From the NCBI RefSeq assembly GCF_000219875.1, contig NC_017167.1, positions 1 through 64,000 on the forward strand: DNA of 64,000 nt, written 5' to 3'. The notes below the pieces were generated by a model that made no database searches, was not told the origin of the DNA, and was given only the letters and a program-made list of their open reading frames with translations. This DNA is from Alicyclobacillus acidocaldarius subsp. acidocaldarius Tc-4-1 (GTDB taxonomy: Bacteria; Bacillota; Bacilli; Alicyclobacillales; Alicyclobacillaceae). Positions 54,547 through 64,000 of the stretch are shown in pieces; position 1 is the first letter of the stretch, and every line of letters starts with the position of its first letter. The position numbers were made by a program, and so were the translations under genes.

Positions 54547-55553
54547 CGGAAGATCTGGGCGAACTGGTGGAGGATGTTCGCCCGGTCTCGTTCCAACTGC
54601 GCCCAGGGCACCTGCATCAGCGCCGCGCCCTTCGGCACCGTGGGGGACGCGCCGACGACCGGGGACAGGCCGACGGACGCCACCACCTTCTGACCGGCCG
54701 GGCTCAAAAGCCAGTTGGCAAACGCCTTGGCTACCGGCGTCTCGTGCCCTTTGACGAACGCCAGAGGCCCTGGCACCACGATGGCGCCGTCCTCTGGCCA
54801 CACCACGGCGATGGGGGATCCTTGCTTCACAAGCGTGAACGCGGCGCTGTCGTTGGTCATGCCCACGTCCACCTTGCCGCTCGCGACATCATCCGCCACG
54901 GTCTTCACCGACGACTGCACCGCCGCGCCGTTCTGCTTCAGCGTCTCAAAGTAATTCCAGCCGTACCGCGTCTCCATCATGCCGACAAACGCCATGGTGG
55001 TGCCGGAATAGGACGGATCGCCGATTTCCACTTCGCCCTTGTACGCGGCGCTGGTGAGGTCGCGCCACGAGTGGGGCACAGGCAGGGACATGCCTTTGTG
55101 GTACACGATCACGTCGTGAAACACGTACGCCCCCACCCAGTTCGCGCCCTGATCCGCGCTCGGCAGATGGCTTGCGGCAGACGGCTTCTCGCGCGAGAGA
55201 ATGCCCTGGGCGGCTAAGGTGTCCGCCGCGGTCGGATCGGCCAAGAGCACCATATCCGCGCCGATGGCGTGCGCCTTCGCCTCCGACTCGAGCCGCGTCA
55301 CGAGCGCGCCCGTGCCCGTGGTCACCATCTGCACGCGCGCGGCCGGATCGTACGCCTCAAACGCCTGTGCGAGTGCCTGCGCGTTTTGCTGGGTCAGCGC
55401 GGCGTAGACCGTGACGGTGCCGGCGGGCTTTGCTCCTTGTGCAGATGCCGTGGCCTGCGCGGGGGCCTTCGATGGTGGCGCAGCGTGCCAAGTGGCGACG
55501 CTCGCCGCAACGACCACCGCCGCCGCGGCGACACTCAATCCCTTCATGAGCAT
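54543..55553 (-). CDS. Iron/phosphonate-type ABC importer, binding protein
   Basis: Extracytoplasmic binding protein of 336 residues, first gene of the trio. The signal peptide MLMKGLSVAAAAVVVAASVA is followed by a mature domain starting GTVTVYAALTQQNAQALAQAFE, typical of AfuA/FbpA-like and PhnS-like proteins. ATG 55553 lies about eight bases after ATGGAGGG. The signal peptide lacks a lipobox, so anchoring may rely on an uncleaved helix. Ligand cannot be told: a tyrosine pair for iron is not obvious (VTVYAAL, YVFHDVIVYHKG and RYGWNYF are nearby candidates). Confidence 0.87.
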   Translation of the reverse strand: MLMKGLSVAAAAVVVAASVATWHAAPPSKAPAQATASAQGAKPAGTVTVYAALTQQNAQALAQAFEAYDPAARVQMVTTGTGALVTRLESEAKAHAIGADMVLLADPTAADTLAAQGILSREKPSAASHLPSADQGANWVGAYVFHDVIVYHKGMSLPVPHSWRDLTSAAYKGEVEIGDPSYSGTTMAFVGMMETRYGWNYFETLKQNGAAVQSSVKTVADDVASGKVDVGMTNDSAAFTLVKQGSPIAVVWPEDGAIVVPGPLAFVKGHETPVAKAFANWLLSPAGQKVVASVGLSPVVGASPTVPKGAALMQVPWAQLERDRANILHQFAQIFR

Positions 55554-55667
55554 GCGTTTCACCCTCCATTCGTCTCCTTGCTCCGATGGTACCGAGCGTG
55601 TGTGGAGATTCGATGAAGGGGAGCGCACGCAACGGTAAAAGATTGGGAACTTTGTGTTGAGATTTCG

Positions 55668-56468
55668 TCACGCTTTGCGCATGTACATCCGCACCGCGAG
55701 CGGGGCAAAGACGAGCATGATGGCCGCGGCGCCGGCGAGCGAGATGGCGATGTCCGGCGTTGCCTGGCCCTGATTGGCGAGCGACCGCACGGCGGCAATC
55801 AGGTGGGAGAGCGGATTGACGTTGACGAACACCCGCAGCCACTTGGGCATGGTGTTGACCGGCGCGAACGCGTTCGACAGGAACGTAAGCGGGAACAGGA
55901 TGAGCATCGAGATGCCCTGCACGCTTGCCGCCGTCCGCGCCACGACGCCGAAGAACGCGAAGATCCAGCTGAGCGCGAACGCGCACACGATGACGAGCAG
56001 CGCGGCGATGGCGACGCGGGCAAGGCCCCCACGTGGGTGATAGCCCATGAGGTATCCCACGGCGAAGATGAGGACCGTGGCCAAAAGGTACCTCACCATG
56101 TCGGCGAGGAGCGCGCCCGCAAGCGGCGCGATGCGGGCGATGGGCAGGGCGCGGAAGCGATCGAACACGCCCTTGTCCATGTCTTCGCGCAGCTGGACGC
56201 CGGTGACGACGGACGCGGTGATGACCGTCTGCACGAGGATGCCTGGGATAACGAGCGGCAAATAGTTCTGTGAGTTGCCGGAGATGGCGCCCCCGAAGAT
56301 GTAGGTGAACATGAGTGTGAAGATGATGGGTTGCAGCGTGACGTCGAACAGTTGCTCTGGCGTCCGGCGCATCTTCAACAGGCCTCGGTAGGCCATGGTG
56401 AGCGACTGGCGCAGCGCAATCGCCATGGAGGGGCGCGCCGGGATGGCTTCAAACGATGTCTGTTGCAT
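55668..56468 (-). CDS. ABC-2 type exporter permease (DrrB-like)
   Basis: Membrane protein of 266 residues, six hydrophobic segments, with the ABC-2 signature region (FTYIFGGAISGN, then VDKGVFDRFRALPIARIAPLAGAL seen as MDKGVFDRFRALPIARIAP). It pairs with the upstream ATPase; its ATG overlaps the ATPase stop as TGATG. Members export drugs, antibiotics or lipids. It has no cognate biosynthetic genes nearby. Confidence 0.9.
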   Translation of the reverse strand: MQQTSFEAIPARPSMAIALRQSLTMAYRGLLKMRRTPEQLFDVTLQPIIFTLMFTYIFGGAISGNSQNYLPLVIPGILVQTVITASVVTGVQLREDMDKGVFDRFRALPIARIAPLAGALLADMVRYLLATVLIFAVGYLMGYHPRGGLARVAIAALLVIVCAFALSWIFAFFGVVARTAASVQGISMLILFPLTFLSNAFAPVNTMPKWLRVFVNVNPLSHLIAAVRSLANQGQATPDIAISLAGAAAIMLVFAPLAVRMYMRKA

Positions 56469-57478
56469 CAGGCACTCTCTCCTTCGTCGGCGGTTTCGGC
56501 CTCGTGGCCGGTGAGGGCGAGGAACACCTCGTCCAGCGTCGGCTTTTGCAAGCCGAGTTCGGTGATGTCGATGCCGGCCGCCTTCAGCGCCACGAGCAGA
56601 TCCGGCACGACGCTCGTGTCGGCCACGGGCGCGATGATCCGGCGCCCCTCGGGCGATGGCGTGGCCTGCGCGCCAAGCGCCGCTTCCACGATGGCGCGAG
56701 CCCGCGGCACATCCTCCGGGTTGGCGAAGGTGAGGTGCAGGGACGACCGGCCCACCGACGACTTCAGCTCGTCCGGCGTGCCTTCCGCAATCACGCGGCC
56801 GCGATCGATCACGGCGATTCGGTTCGCCAGCTGGTCCGCCTCATCTAAATATTGCGTGGTCAGGAGCACGGTTGTGCCTTCGCGCACGAGCTGGCGGATG
56901 GTGTCCCACATCTGGGCGCGCGTGCGCGGATCGAGCCCGGTGGTGGGTTCGTCGAGGAAGATGAGCGGCGGCGTGGCGATGAGGCTGGCCGCGAGATCCA
57001 GGCGGCGCCGCATGCCGCCGGAAAAGTGCTTCAGCGGGCGATTGCGCGCCTCGGTGAGGCCGAACTGCTCGAGCAGGCGCTCTGCCGTCGCTCGCGCCTC
57101 GCGGCGGCTCTGTCCGAGGAGGCGCGCGAAGAGCACCAGGTTTTCCGCGGCGGTGAGCGTCTCGTCGACGGAGGCGTACTGACCAGTCACGCCGATGAGC
57201 TGGCGCACGCGGTGCGCGTCCTTCACGACGTCGTGGCCGAAGATGCGCGCCTGGCCTGCGTCTGGGCGGATGAGCGTCGCGAGCATGCGCACGGTGGTGG
57301 TCTTGCCGGCGCCATTGGGGCCGAGCAGGCCGTACACCGTGCCGGCCTGCACGGACAGGCTGATGCCGTCGACGGCGCGATGGGGGCCAAAGGCCTTGAC
57401 GAGATCGACCGCTTCGATGGCGACGGAGGTTCGCTGTGCGGCGGCCGAGGTCTGGGCTTGTGTAACCATCAGGGACAT
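56468..57478 (-). CDS. ABC exporter ATPase (DrrA-like)
   Basis: ATPase of 336 residues. It has Walker A GPNGAGKTTTVRMLATLI, the signature FSGGMRRRLDLAASLI, Walker B LIFLDEPTTGLD, and the DrrA-type C-terminal extension with LTFANPEDVPRA and VVPDLLVALKAAGIDITELGLQKPTLDEVFLALTGH-like ending. ATG 57478 follows AAAGGAGG. Together with the permease it forms a homodimeric exporter similar to the daunorubicin resistance pumps. Confidence 0.92.
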   Translation of the reverse strand: MSLMVTQAQTSAAAQRTSVAIEAVDLVKAFGPHRAVDGISLSVQAGTVYGLLGPNGAGKTTTVRMLATLIRPDAGQARIFGHDVVKDAHRVRQLIGVTGQYASVDETLTAAENLVLFARLLGQSRREARATAERLLEQFGLTEARNRPLKHFSGGMRRRLDLAASLIATPPLIFLDEPTTGLDPRTRAQMWDTIRQLVREGTTVLLTTQYLDEADQLANRIAVIDRGRVIAEGTPDELKSSVGRSSLHLTFANPEDVPRARAIVEAALGAQATPSPEGRRIIAPVADTSVVPDLLVALKAAGIDITELGLQKPTLDEVFLALTGHEAETADEGESA

Positions 57479-57558
57479 GCGAAAAAACCTCCTTTCGCGC
57501 TCATCGTAGCGGCAGAAGATGAACAGACGATGAACGGAAAGGAGGTCGGTTTTTCGCG

Positions 57559-58554
57559 TCAGCGCGCGGGTGCGTCGAGCGCGCCGACCACCGGATGCGG
57601 CACGTACGGTTCTTCCAAGTAGCGCATCTCGTCGTCCGAGAGCTTGACGTCGATGGCGGCCACCGCGTCCTCGAGGTGGTGCATCTTGGTGGCCCCGACA
57701 ATCGGGGCGGTGACGCCCGGCTTGTGCAGGAGCCAGGCCAGCGCAATCTGGGCGCGCGGAACGCCGTGGCGCTCCGCGAGCTCGCCGACGCGATCCAAAA
57801 TGGCCTGATCGACCGATGCCATGCGGTCGTACTTGGCGCGCTGCACCTCGTCGGTCTCGGATCGACGCGTCGTCTCAGACGGCCTCCGCGCCAGACGGCC
57901 ACCTGCGAGCGGGCTGTAGGGGATGACGCCGATGCCCTCCTCGCGGCAGAGCGGCATCATCTCGCGCTCCTCCTCGCGGTAGATGAGGGTGTAGTGGTTC
58001 TGCATGGAGACGAACCGGGTGAGCTCGCGCCGATCCGCCACGGCCAGCGCCTTCATGAACTGCCACGCGTACATGGCCGACGCGCCGATGTAGCGGACCT
58101 TGCCAGCCTTGACGAGATCGTGCAGGGCCTCGAGCGTCTCCTCGATGGGCGTCTGGTGGTCCCAGCGGTGGATCTGGTACAAATCCACGTAGTCCGTGCC
58201 GAGCCGCTTCAGGCTTTGGTCGATGGCCTCCATGATAGCCTTGCGCGACAGGCCGCCGGCGTTCGGCCCTTCGCGGAGCGGGAAAAACACTTTGGTGGCG
58301 ATCACGACCTGATCCCTCGGCACCGCTTCCTTGAGGATCTTGCCGACGATTTCCTCGCTCGTGCCGATGGAGTAGACGTTCGCCGTGTCGAAGAAGTTGA
58401 TGCCGAGATCGAGCGCGCGGTGGATGATGGGCCGCGCGTCCGCCTCGTCGAGCACCCAGGGATGGTGCCAGGTGCCGGGCTTGCCAAAGCCCATGCAGCC
58501 GAGGCAGATGCGAGAGACCTCAAGGCCAGTTCGGCCGAGTTTGACGTATTCCAT
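57559..58554 (-). CDS. Aldo/keto reductase (YajO/Tas-like)
   Basis: NADPH-dependent oxidoreductase of 331 residues, TIM barrel. The catalytic tetrad is seen as Asp and Tyr in NFFDTANVYSIGTSEEIVG, Lys in VIATKVFFP, and His in LYQIHRWDHQTPIEETLEAL. The cofactor loop near LAWLLHKPGVTAPIVGATK fits AKR family members. The start ATG 58554 follows GAGG upstream. A second AKR gene lies 279 bases upstream in the same direction; the gap holds a CTGGGG-TAT-CCCCAG hairpin near 58632 but no gene. Confidence 0.9.
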   Translation of the reverse strand: MEYVKLGRTGLEVSRICLGCMGFGKPGTWHHPWVLDEADARPIIHRALDLGINFFDTANVYSIGTSEEIVGKILKEAVPRDQVVIATKVFFPLREGPNAGGLSRKAIMEAIDQSLKRLGTDYVDLYQIHRWDHQTPIEETLEALHDLVKAGKVRYIGASAMYAWQFMKALAVADRRELTRFVSMQNHYTLIYREEEREMMPLCREEGIGVIPYSPLAGGRLARRPSETTRRSETDEVQRAKYDRMASVDQAILDRVGELAERHGVPRAQIALAWLLHKPGVTAPIVGATKMHHLEDAVAAIDVKLSDDEMRYLEEPYVPHPVVGALDAPAR

Positions 58555-58833
58555 CGCTGAAACCTCCTCGTATGAATTGATTTAGACCAAGCTCTTACGT
58601 CAACTACAAACACGCAGGGTTCAAGGGTTGAGTCGCTGGGGTATCCCCAGAGACAATGACCTTAAGCGTAGGGTCCGGGGCAGTTCTGGTTCCTCCTGTC
58701 GTCACCGCCTGGGTGAACTTCTCGCAAAGACTGTCTCCCCGATGCGGGTGTGTGATCTTTGACTCGCAGGCGGTCCCCCGTCCGTCTTTTGTGCCGTGGG
58801 TGTGAGTCCTCCTGGTGCGCGGATGGCTTGGCC

Positions 58834-60765
<1,932 letters not shown>

Positions 60766-60847
60766 CGGACAGGCCCGCTTTTCAACAGGCCCGCCGTTCA
60801 CGCGGCGTTCATCTTGGCGAGGTATCCTCGCGCGTGAGGTGATGAAC

Positions 60848-61522
60848 ATGGCGACCATCCTTGTGGCCGACGACGAGCCTCACATCCGCGAACTCGTGCG
60901 CAGCACGCTCGAGCGGGAAGGGCATCGGGTGGTGGAGGCGGCGGACGGGCGCGAGGCGGCGGATGCACTGGCCCGTGAGCCCGTGCAGCTCGCCGTGATC
61001 GACGTGATGATGCCCGAGGTGGACGGGTTCGAGCTGACGCAATGGTTGCGCGAAGAGCGCGATGTGCCGATTCTGCTCCTGACCGCGCTCGGGGAGACAA
61101 GCCACAAGGTGCGCGGCCTTCGGCTCGGCGCGGACGACTACCTCGTCAAGCCCTTCGCCCCCGAGGAGCTTGTGGCGCGCGTCGAGGCGCTTCTGCGCCG
61201 TTACCGCATGCGGGCGGACGGCGCGCTCGATCTCGCCGGACTCCGCCTCCTCTCGGACACGTATGAAGTCGAGGCGAACGGGGAGCGCATGGCCCTTCCG
61301 CCGAAGGAGTTTCAGCTTCTGTTCACGCTGGCCGCGTCGGCGGGCAAGACGCTCTCCCGCGACAAGCTGATTGAAGAGGTGTGGGGGTACGACTACGCGG
61401 GGGACGAGCGGACGGTGGACGTGCACATTAAGCGGTTGCGCGACAAATTCCCCGAGGACATCTACCCGTTTCGCATCCGCACCGTGCGCGGGTTGGGGTA
61501 TCGCCTGGAGGTGAACGCGTGA
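60848..61522 (+). CDS. OmpR-family response regulator
   Basis: Response regulator of 224 residues. The receiver domain has the acidic pair in VADDEPHI, the phosphoryl-acceptor Asp in LAVIDVMMPEVDGFEL near residue 53, and Lys in DDYLVKPFAPEEL near 104. The C-terminal winged helix reads FQLLFTLAASAGKTLSRDKLIEEVWGYDY and VDVHIKRLRDK. ATG 60848 sits after GTGAGGTG. The stop overlaps the histidine kinase start by GTGA. Confidence 0.95.
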   Translation: MATILVADDEPHIRELVRSTLEREGHRVVEAADGREAADALAREPVQLAVIDVMMPEVDGFELTQWLREERDVPILLLTALGETSHKVRGLRLGADDYLVKPFAPEELVARVEALLRRYRMRADGALDLAGLRLLSDTYEVEANGERMALPPKEFQLLFTLAASAGKTLSRDKLIEEVWGYDYAGDERTVDVHIKRLRDKFPEDIYPFRIRTVRGLGYRLEVNA

Positions 61523-62628
61523 AGGAGCGAGCCGCCTCGCGGGGGTATGACGACTTCCGCGCCCGTCACGTGCGCTGGCAGTGGCGCGAAGCGTTGGATA
61601 GGCTTATCTGGATGTCGTGTTGGTCGTTCATATTGCTGAGCGCCTCGTACGGCGTCGTGCGCCTCATCGGGCGCGCATTCGGGTGGCGGCCCGTGCCGTA
61701 CGGCCAGCTGATGATGATTGGCGGCGTGGGCGTGGTGATGCTCGCGCTCGTCGCGCTTCTCTGGAATGCGCTTGGGTTTGATCGCGATGATCGCCTCTTT
61801 TTCCGCATTCTCGACTCCTTGCGCGAGATTGGCCGCGGGAATTTCAGCGCTCGCGCCATGCTGGAGGTCCGGCGTGGCTTTCCGGATCACCCCATGAACC
61901 AGCTGGTGCTGCACGTTCGCGAGATGGCGGAGGGGCTCGAGCGCATCGAACAGATGCGCCAGGAGTTTGTGGCGAACGTTTCCCACGAGATGCAGACGCC
62001 GCTCACGTCCATCCTCGGTTTCGTGAAGGCGCTCAAATCGGAAGGGCTGTCGGAAGGCGAACGGCGCCACTATCTCGACATCATTGAGGCGGAGAGCGAG
62101 CGGTTGTCCCGCCTGGCGGACAACCTGCTCAAACTCACCTCGCTCGAATCTGGCCATCACCCGGTGACGCTCAAGCGCTTCCGTCTCGACCGCCAGCTGC
62201 GCGAGGTGGCGATTGCGTGCGAGCCGCTCTGGACGGAGAAGGGTCTCCTTCTCGACATGCAGGTGGAGCCCGTCGAGTTGGAAGGCGATGAGGACCTCCT
62301 CGGCCAGGTGTGGATGAATCTCCTGTCCAACGCCATCAAGTTCACGGAGCCGGGCGGCCGAATTCAAGTGCGCCTCGAGAAGGAAGACACAGGCGTCTGC
62401 GCCTTGGTTGCGGACACGGGCATCGGCATCCGTCCGGAGGATATGAGCCGCGTATTCACTCGCTTCTTCAAGGCGGATAGGTCGCGCGGCAAGCCGGGCA
62501 ATGGGCTTGGCCTTGCCATCGCCAAGCGCATTGTGGAGATGCACCACGGGGACATCTCGGTCGAAAGCGAGCCAGGGCGTGGGTCGACATTCAAGGTGCA
62601 CCTGCCGTATACTCAGGGTGGAAGATGA
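61519..62628 (+). CDS. Sensor histidine kinase
   Basis: Kinase of 369 residues with two membrane helices near the N-terminus (LIWMSCWSFILLSASYGVV and LMMIGGVGVVMLALVALLW) separated by only a short loop, so the sensed signal is probably within the membrane or intracellular. The dimerisation domain has the phospho-His in FVANVSHEMQTPLTS near 160, and the ATPase domain has VWMNLLSNAIKFTEPGG, VADTGIGI and GKPGNGLGLAIAKRIV. It partners the overlapping response regulator. Confidence 0.95.
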   Translation: MKERAASRGYDDFRARHVRWQWREALDRLIWMSCWSFILLSASYGVVRLIGRAFGWRPVPYGQLMMIGGVGVVMLALVALLWNALGFDRDDRLFFRILDSLREIGRGNFSARAMLEVRRGFPDHPMNQLVLHVREMAEGLERIEQMRQEFVANVSHEMQTPLTSILGFVKALKSEGLSEGERRHYLDIIEAESERLSRLADNLLKLTSLESGHHPVTLKRFRLDRQLREVAIACEPLWTEKGLLLDMQVEPVELEGDEDLLGQVWMNLLSNAIKFTEPGGRIQVRLEKEDTGVCALVADTGIGIRPEDMSRVFTRFFKADRSRGKPGNGLGLAIAKRIVEMHHGDISVESEPGRGSTFKVHLPYTQGGR

Positions 62629-62688
62629 GGATTGGCGTTCCATCGCCGAAGCTCATGAATTCGGGTGTCCTTCGGGGAGGCGTGATGC

Positions 62689-62880
62689 GTGCTCGCCACC
62701 GAAATTCTCCTTCTTCTCCTGTACGCGGCGATTGAATTCGCCGTCGGACTGTTCTTTGCCTGGGCGTTTGCGCGCATGTTTCAGGTGAAGTTGTCGAAAA
62801 GGAAGAGGCTGTGGATAGCGACCGCCTGGGCTGTTCTCGGCGTGATTCCCACTGTGCTTGGAATCAACGGAGGATTATGA
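62689..62880 (+). CDS. Small two-helix membrane protein, 63 residues
   Basis: GTG 62689 follows GGGAGG by a suitable distance. The product has two hydrophobic helices (TEILLLLLYAAIEFAVGLFF, then KRLWIATAWAVLGVIPTVLG) joined by a basic turn (FQVKLSKRKR). No family is recognised. It sits after the histidine kinase and 33 bases before a LysE-type exporter, and could be a regulatory subunit of either, but nothing in the sequence decides this. Confidence 0.6.
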   Translation: MLATEILLLLLYAAIEFAVGLFFAWAFARMFQVKLSKRKRLWIATAWAVLGVIPTVLGINGGL

Positions 62881-62913
62881 ATCGGTTGAACGAACGCCGG
62901 AAAGGAGTTTCGC

Positions 62914-63534
62914 ATGGTCGGCGCGTTTTGGCACGGCCTGATTTTGGCGTTCGCGCTCATCCTGCCGATTGGCATGCAGAACGGATTTCTCCTCAGCCAA
63001 GGCGCGCTGCACCGGCGATGGCTGGCGGCCCTGCCGGCCGTGGTAACGGCGGCTCTCTGTGACACGTTTCTCGTGGCGCTCGCGGTCTTTGGGGTGTCGG
63101 GCGCCGTCTTTCACATCGTTTGGCTGCGCGTCGCGCTTGGCATCGTGGGCGTGGCCTTTCTGTTGTACATGGGCTTTCAGACGTGGCGCGAGAATCCTGA
63201 CCATGACGCCGTCACATCCGAGGTCTGGTCGCCGCGTCGGCAGATGGGCTTCGCGATGTCGGTCTCCCTTCTGAATCCGCACGCGCTCATGGATACGCTC
63301 GCCGTGATCGGCGGGAGCGCGGCCGTGTACGGCACTTGGGGCGAGAGGGCGTCGTTCGCGGCGGCGTGCGCACTTGTCTCGTGGGTTTGGTTTTTCTTCC
63401 TCATGACGCTCGGCCATGTGGCGGGCCGCGCCGCGGCGGGGGTGGGGCTGAAGCGGGTCATCAACCGCATCTCCGCCCTCATGATGTGGTTCTCCGCGGG
63501 GCTCCTCATCCACATCCTGCTCACGTTCCGCTGA
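62914..63534 (+). CDS. LysE/ArgO-type amino acid exporter
   Basis: Exporter of 206 residues with six hydrophobic segments. Family features include FALILPIGMQNGFLLSQGAL near the N-terminus and SLLNPHALMDTLAVIGG near residue 130, which match LysE and ArgO proteins. It likely exports basic amino acids. ATG 62914 lies after GGAAAGGAG. No lysine riboswitch or LysG-type regulator was seen upstream. Confidence 0.9.
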   Translation: MVGAFWHGLILAFALILPIGMQNGFLLSQGALHRRWLAALPAVVTAALCDTFLVALAVFGVSGAVFHIVWLRVALGIVGVAFLLYMGFQTWRENPDHDAVTSEVWSPRRQMGFAMSVSLLNPHALMDTLAVIGGSAAVYGTWGERASFAAACALVSWVWFFFLMTLGHVAGRAAAGVGLKRVINRISALMMWFSAGLLIHILLTFR

Positions 63535-63631
63535 CAGAAGGTCCGGTCTTCGCCCGTCGCGGCGAGCGCATGCCCGTGGGCGACGGGCCCGATGCGCGCA
63601 TTCGCGCGACGGCAGGAAGCCCGGACGCGCA

Positions 63632-63655
63632 GATGGCGCCCTTGCGGGCGCCATC
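63632..63655. terminator. Bidirectional terminator between convergent genes
   Basis: GATGGCGCCC (63632–63641) pairs perfectly over ten bases with GGGCGCCATC (63646–63655) around TTGC. It lies between the LysE-type gene and the convergent partial gene at the window end. Confidence 0.7.
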
Positions 63656-63678
63656 CGGCAATGGCCGGGGCGAGCGGG

Positions 63679-64000
63679 TCAGCTCACGACAAAGTTGACC
63701 ACGCCGCCGTTGGTGAAGTAGCAGTTGCCCGTCCAGTTGCTCGTGTCAAACGCCTGGAAGTTGAGCGGATACGTGCCTGCGGTCACCGACGACGGCACCT
63801 GCCAGGTGGCCGTCACGGTCTGGGTCTGGCCGGGAAGGAGCGTGGTGCTCGGCCAGTACTTTTGGAAGATGGCGCCGCTCTGTCCGTCCACCTCCACGTC
63901 GATGAGCCCGTTCTGGAGCGCGTCGGTCGACGAGACGTTCGCGAACGTGGTCTGGATGGTCACCGTGTCACCCGGCGCAATGGAGATGTTGGTTCCTGAC
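63679..64000 (-). CDS. C-terminus of a secreted beta-sandwich protein (partial)
   Basis: The minus-strand frame ends at 63679 and is open to the window edge, so the gene starts outside. The visible residues read SIAPGDTVTIQTTFANVSSTD, then LLPGQTQTVTATWQVPSSVTAGTYPL, ending in VVNFVVS. This is the strand pattern of an Ig-like or carbohydrate-binding module at the end of secreted glycoside hydrolases and cell-wall proteins. Enzyme type cannot be told from the fragment. Confidence 0.7.
   Translation of the reverse strand, partial: SGTNISIAPGDTVTIQTTFANVSSTDALQNGLIDVEVDGQSGAIFQKYWPSTTLLPGQTQTVTATWQVPSSVTAGTYPLNFQAFDTSNWTGNCYFTNGGVVNFVVS

Overview
The window reads as the replication-origin region of a high-GC member of the Bacillota, most likely an Alicyclobacillus or close relative. 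The order dnaA–dnaN–S4 protein–recF–gyrB–gyrA followed by an rRNA operon, guaB, pdxS–pdxT and serS is the standard Bacillota origin layout. Coding GC is roughly 60 percent, starts are a mix of ATG, GTG and TTG, and ribosome binding sites are strong GGAGG types. The genus is inferred from recall of gene order and rRNA; no database was searched.

Bases 1–10464 hold the replication block (four DnaA boxes lie between dnaA and dnaN), a 37-residue membrane peptide missed by length filters, an acetyltransferase and a deaminase-like protein. Bases 10565–15728 are one rRNA operon with no tRNA between 16S and 23S, and an unusual 23S–5S spacer made of imperfect tandem hairpin units. Bases 15992–22749 carry guaB, the pyridoxal-phosphate synthase pair, serS and an ABC-class ATPase, followed by tRNA-Arg(CCU).

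Bases 23068–30251 are a stack of insertions whose history can be read from target-site duplications. An IS66-family element (23366–25908, 8-bp duplication) splits a secreted-protein gene. An IS1634-family element (ends 26340 and 29985, 6-bp duplication) sits upstream of that gene, and an IS1380-family element (28299–29980, 5-bp duplication) sits inside the right end of the IS1634 element. A 62-codon reading frame and an IS21-like end fragment follow.

Bases 30254–37791 are chromosomal again: fabH, an ADP-ribosylglycohydrolase, a lipoprotein, a sugar dehydrogenase–glycosyltransferase pair and isocitrate lyase with its own promoter and terminator. A CRISPR array follows (38229–39725; 21 repeats, 20 spacers, no cas genes in view). 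One spacer can be translated into a terminase motif and another into an integrase motif. Directly against the decayed last repeat lies an IS607-family element with an intact-looking TnpB. If its RNA guide is taken from the flank, as in characterised TnpB systems, the guide would be CRISPR repeat sequence. This is the most interesting arrangement in the window.

Bases 41626–63534 are mostly transport: an MFS protein, a BMP-type nucleoside ABC operon whose ATPase is frameshifted, a second MFS protein, a three-gene iron- or phosphonate-type importer with a fused permease, a DrrAB-like exporter, two aldo/keto reductases with a divergent AraC regulator, a two-component system and a LysE-type exporter. 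The window ends inside a secreted beta-sandwich protein read on the minus strand.
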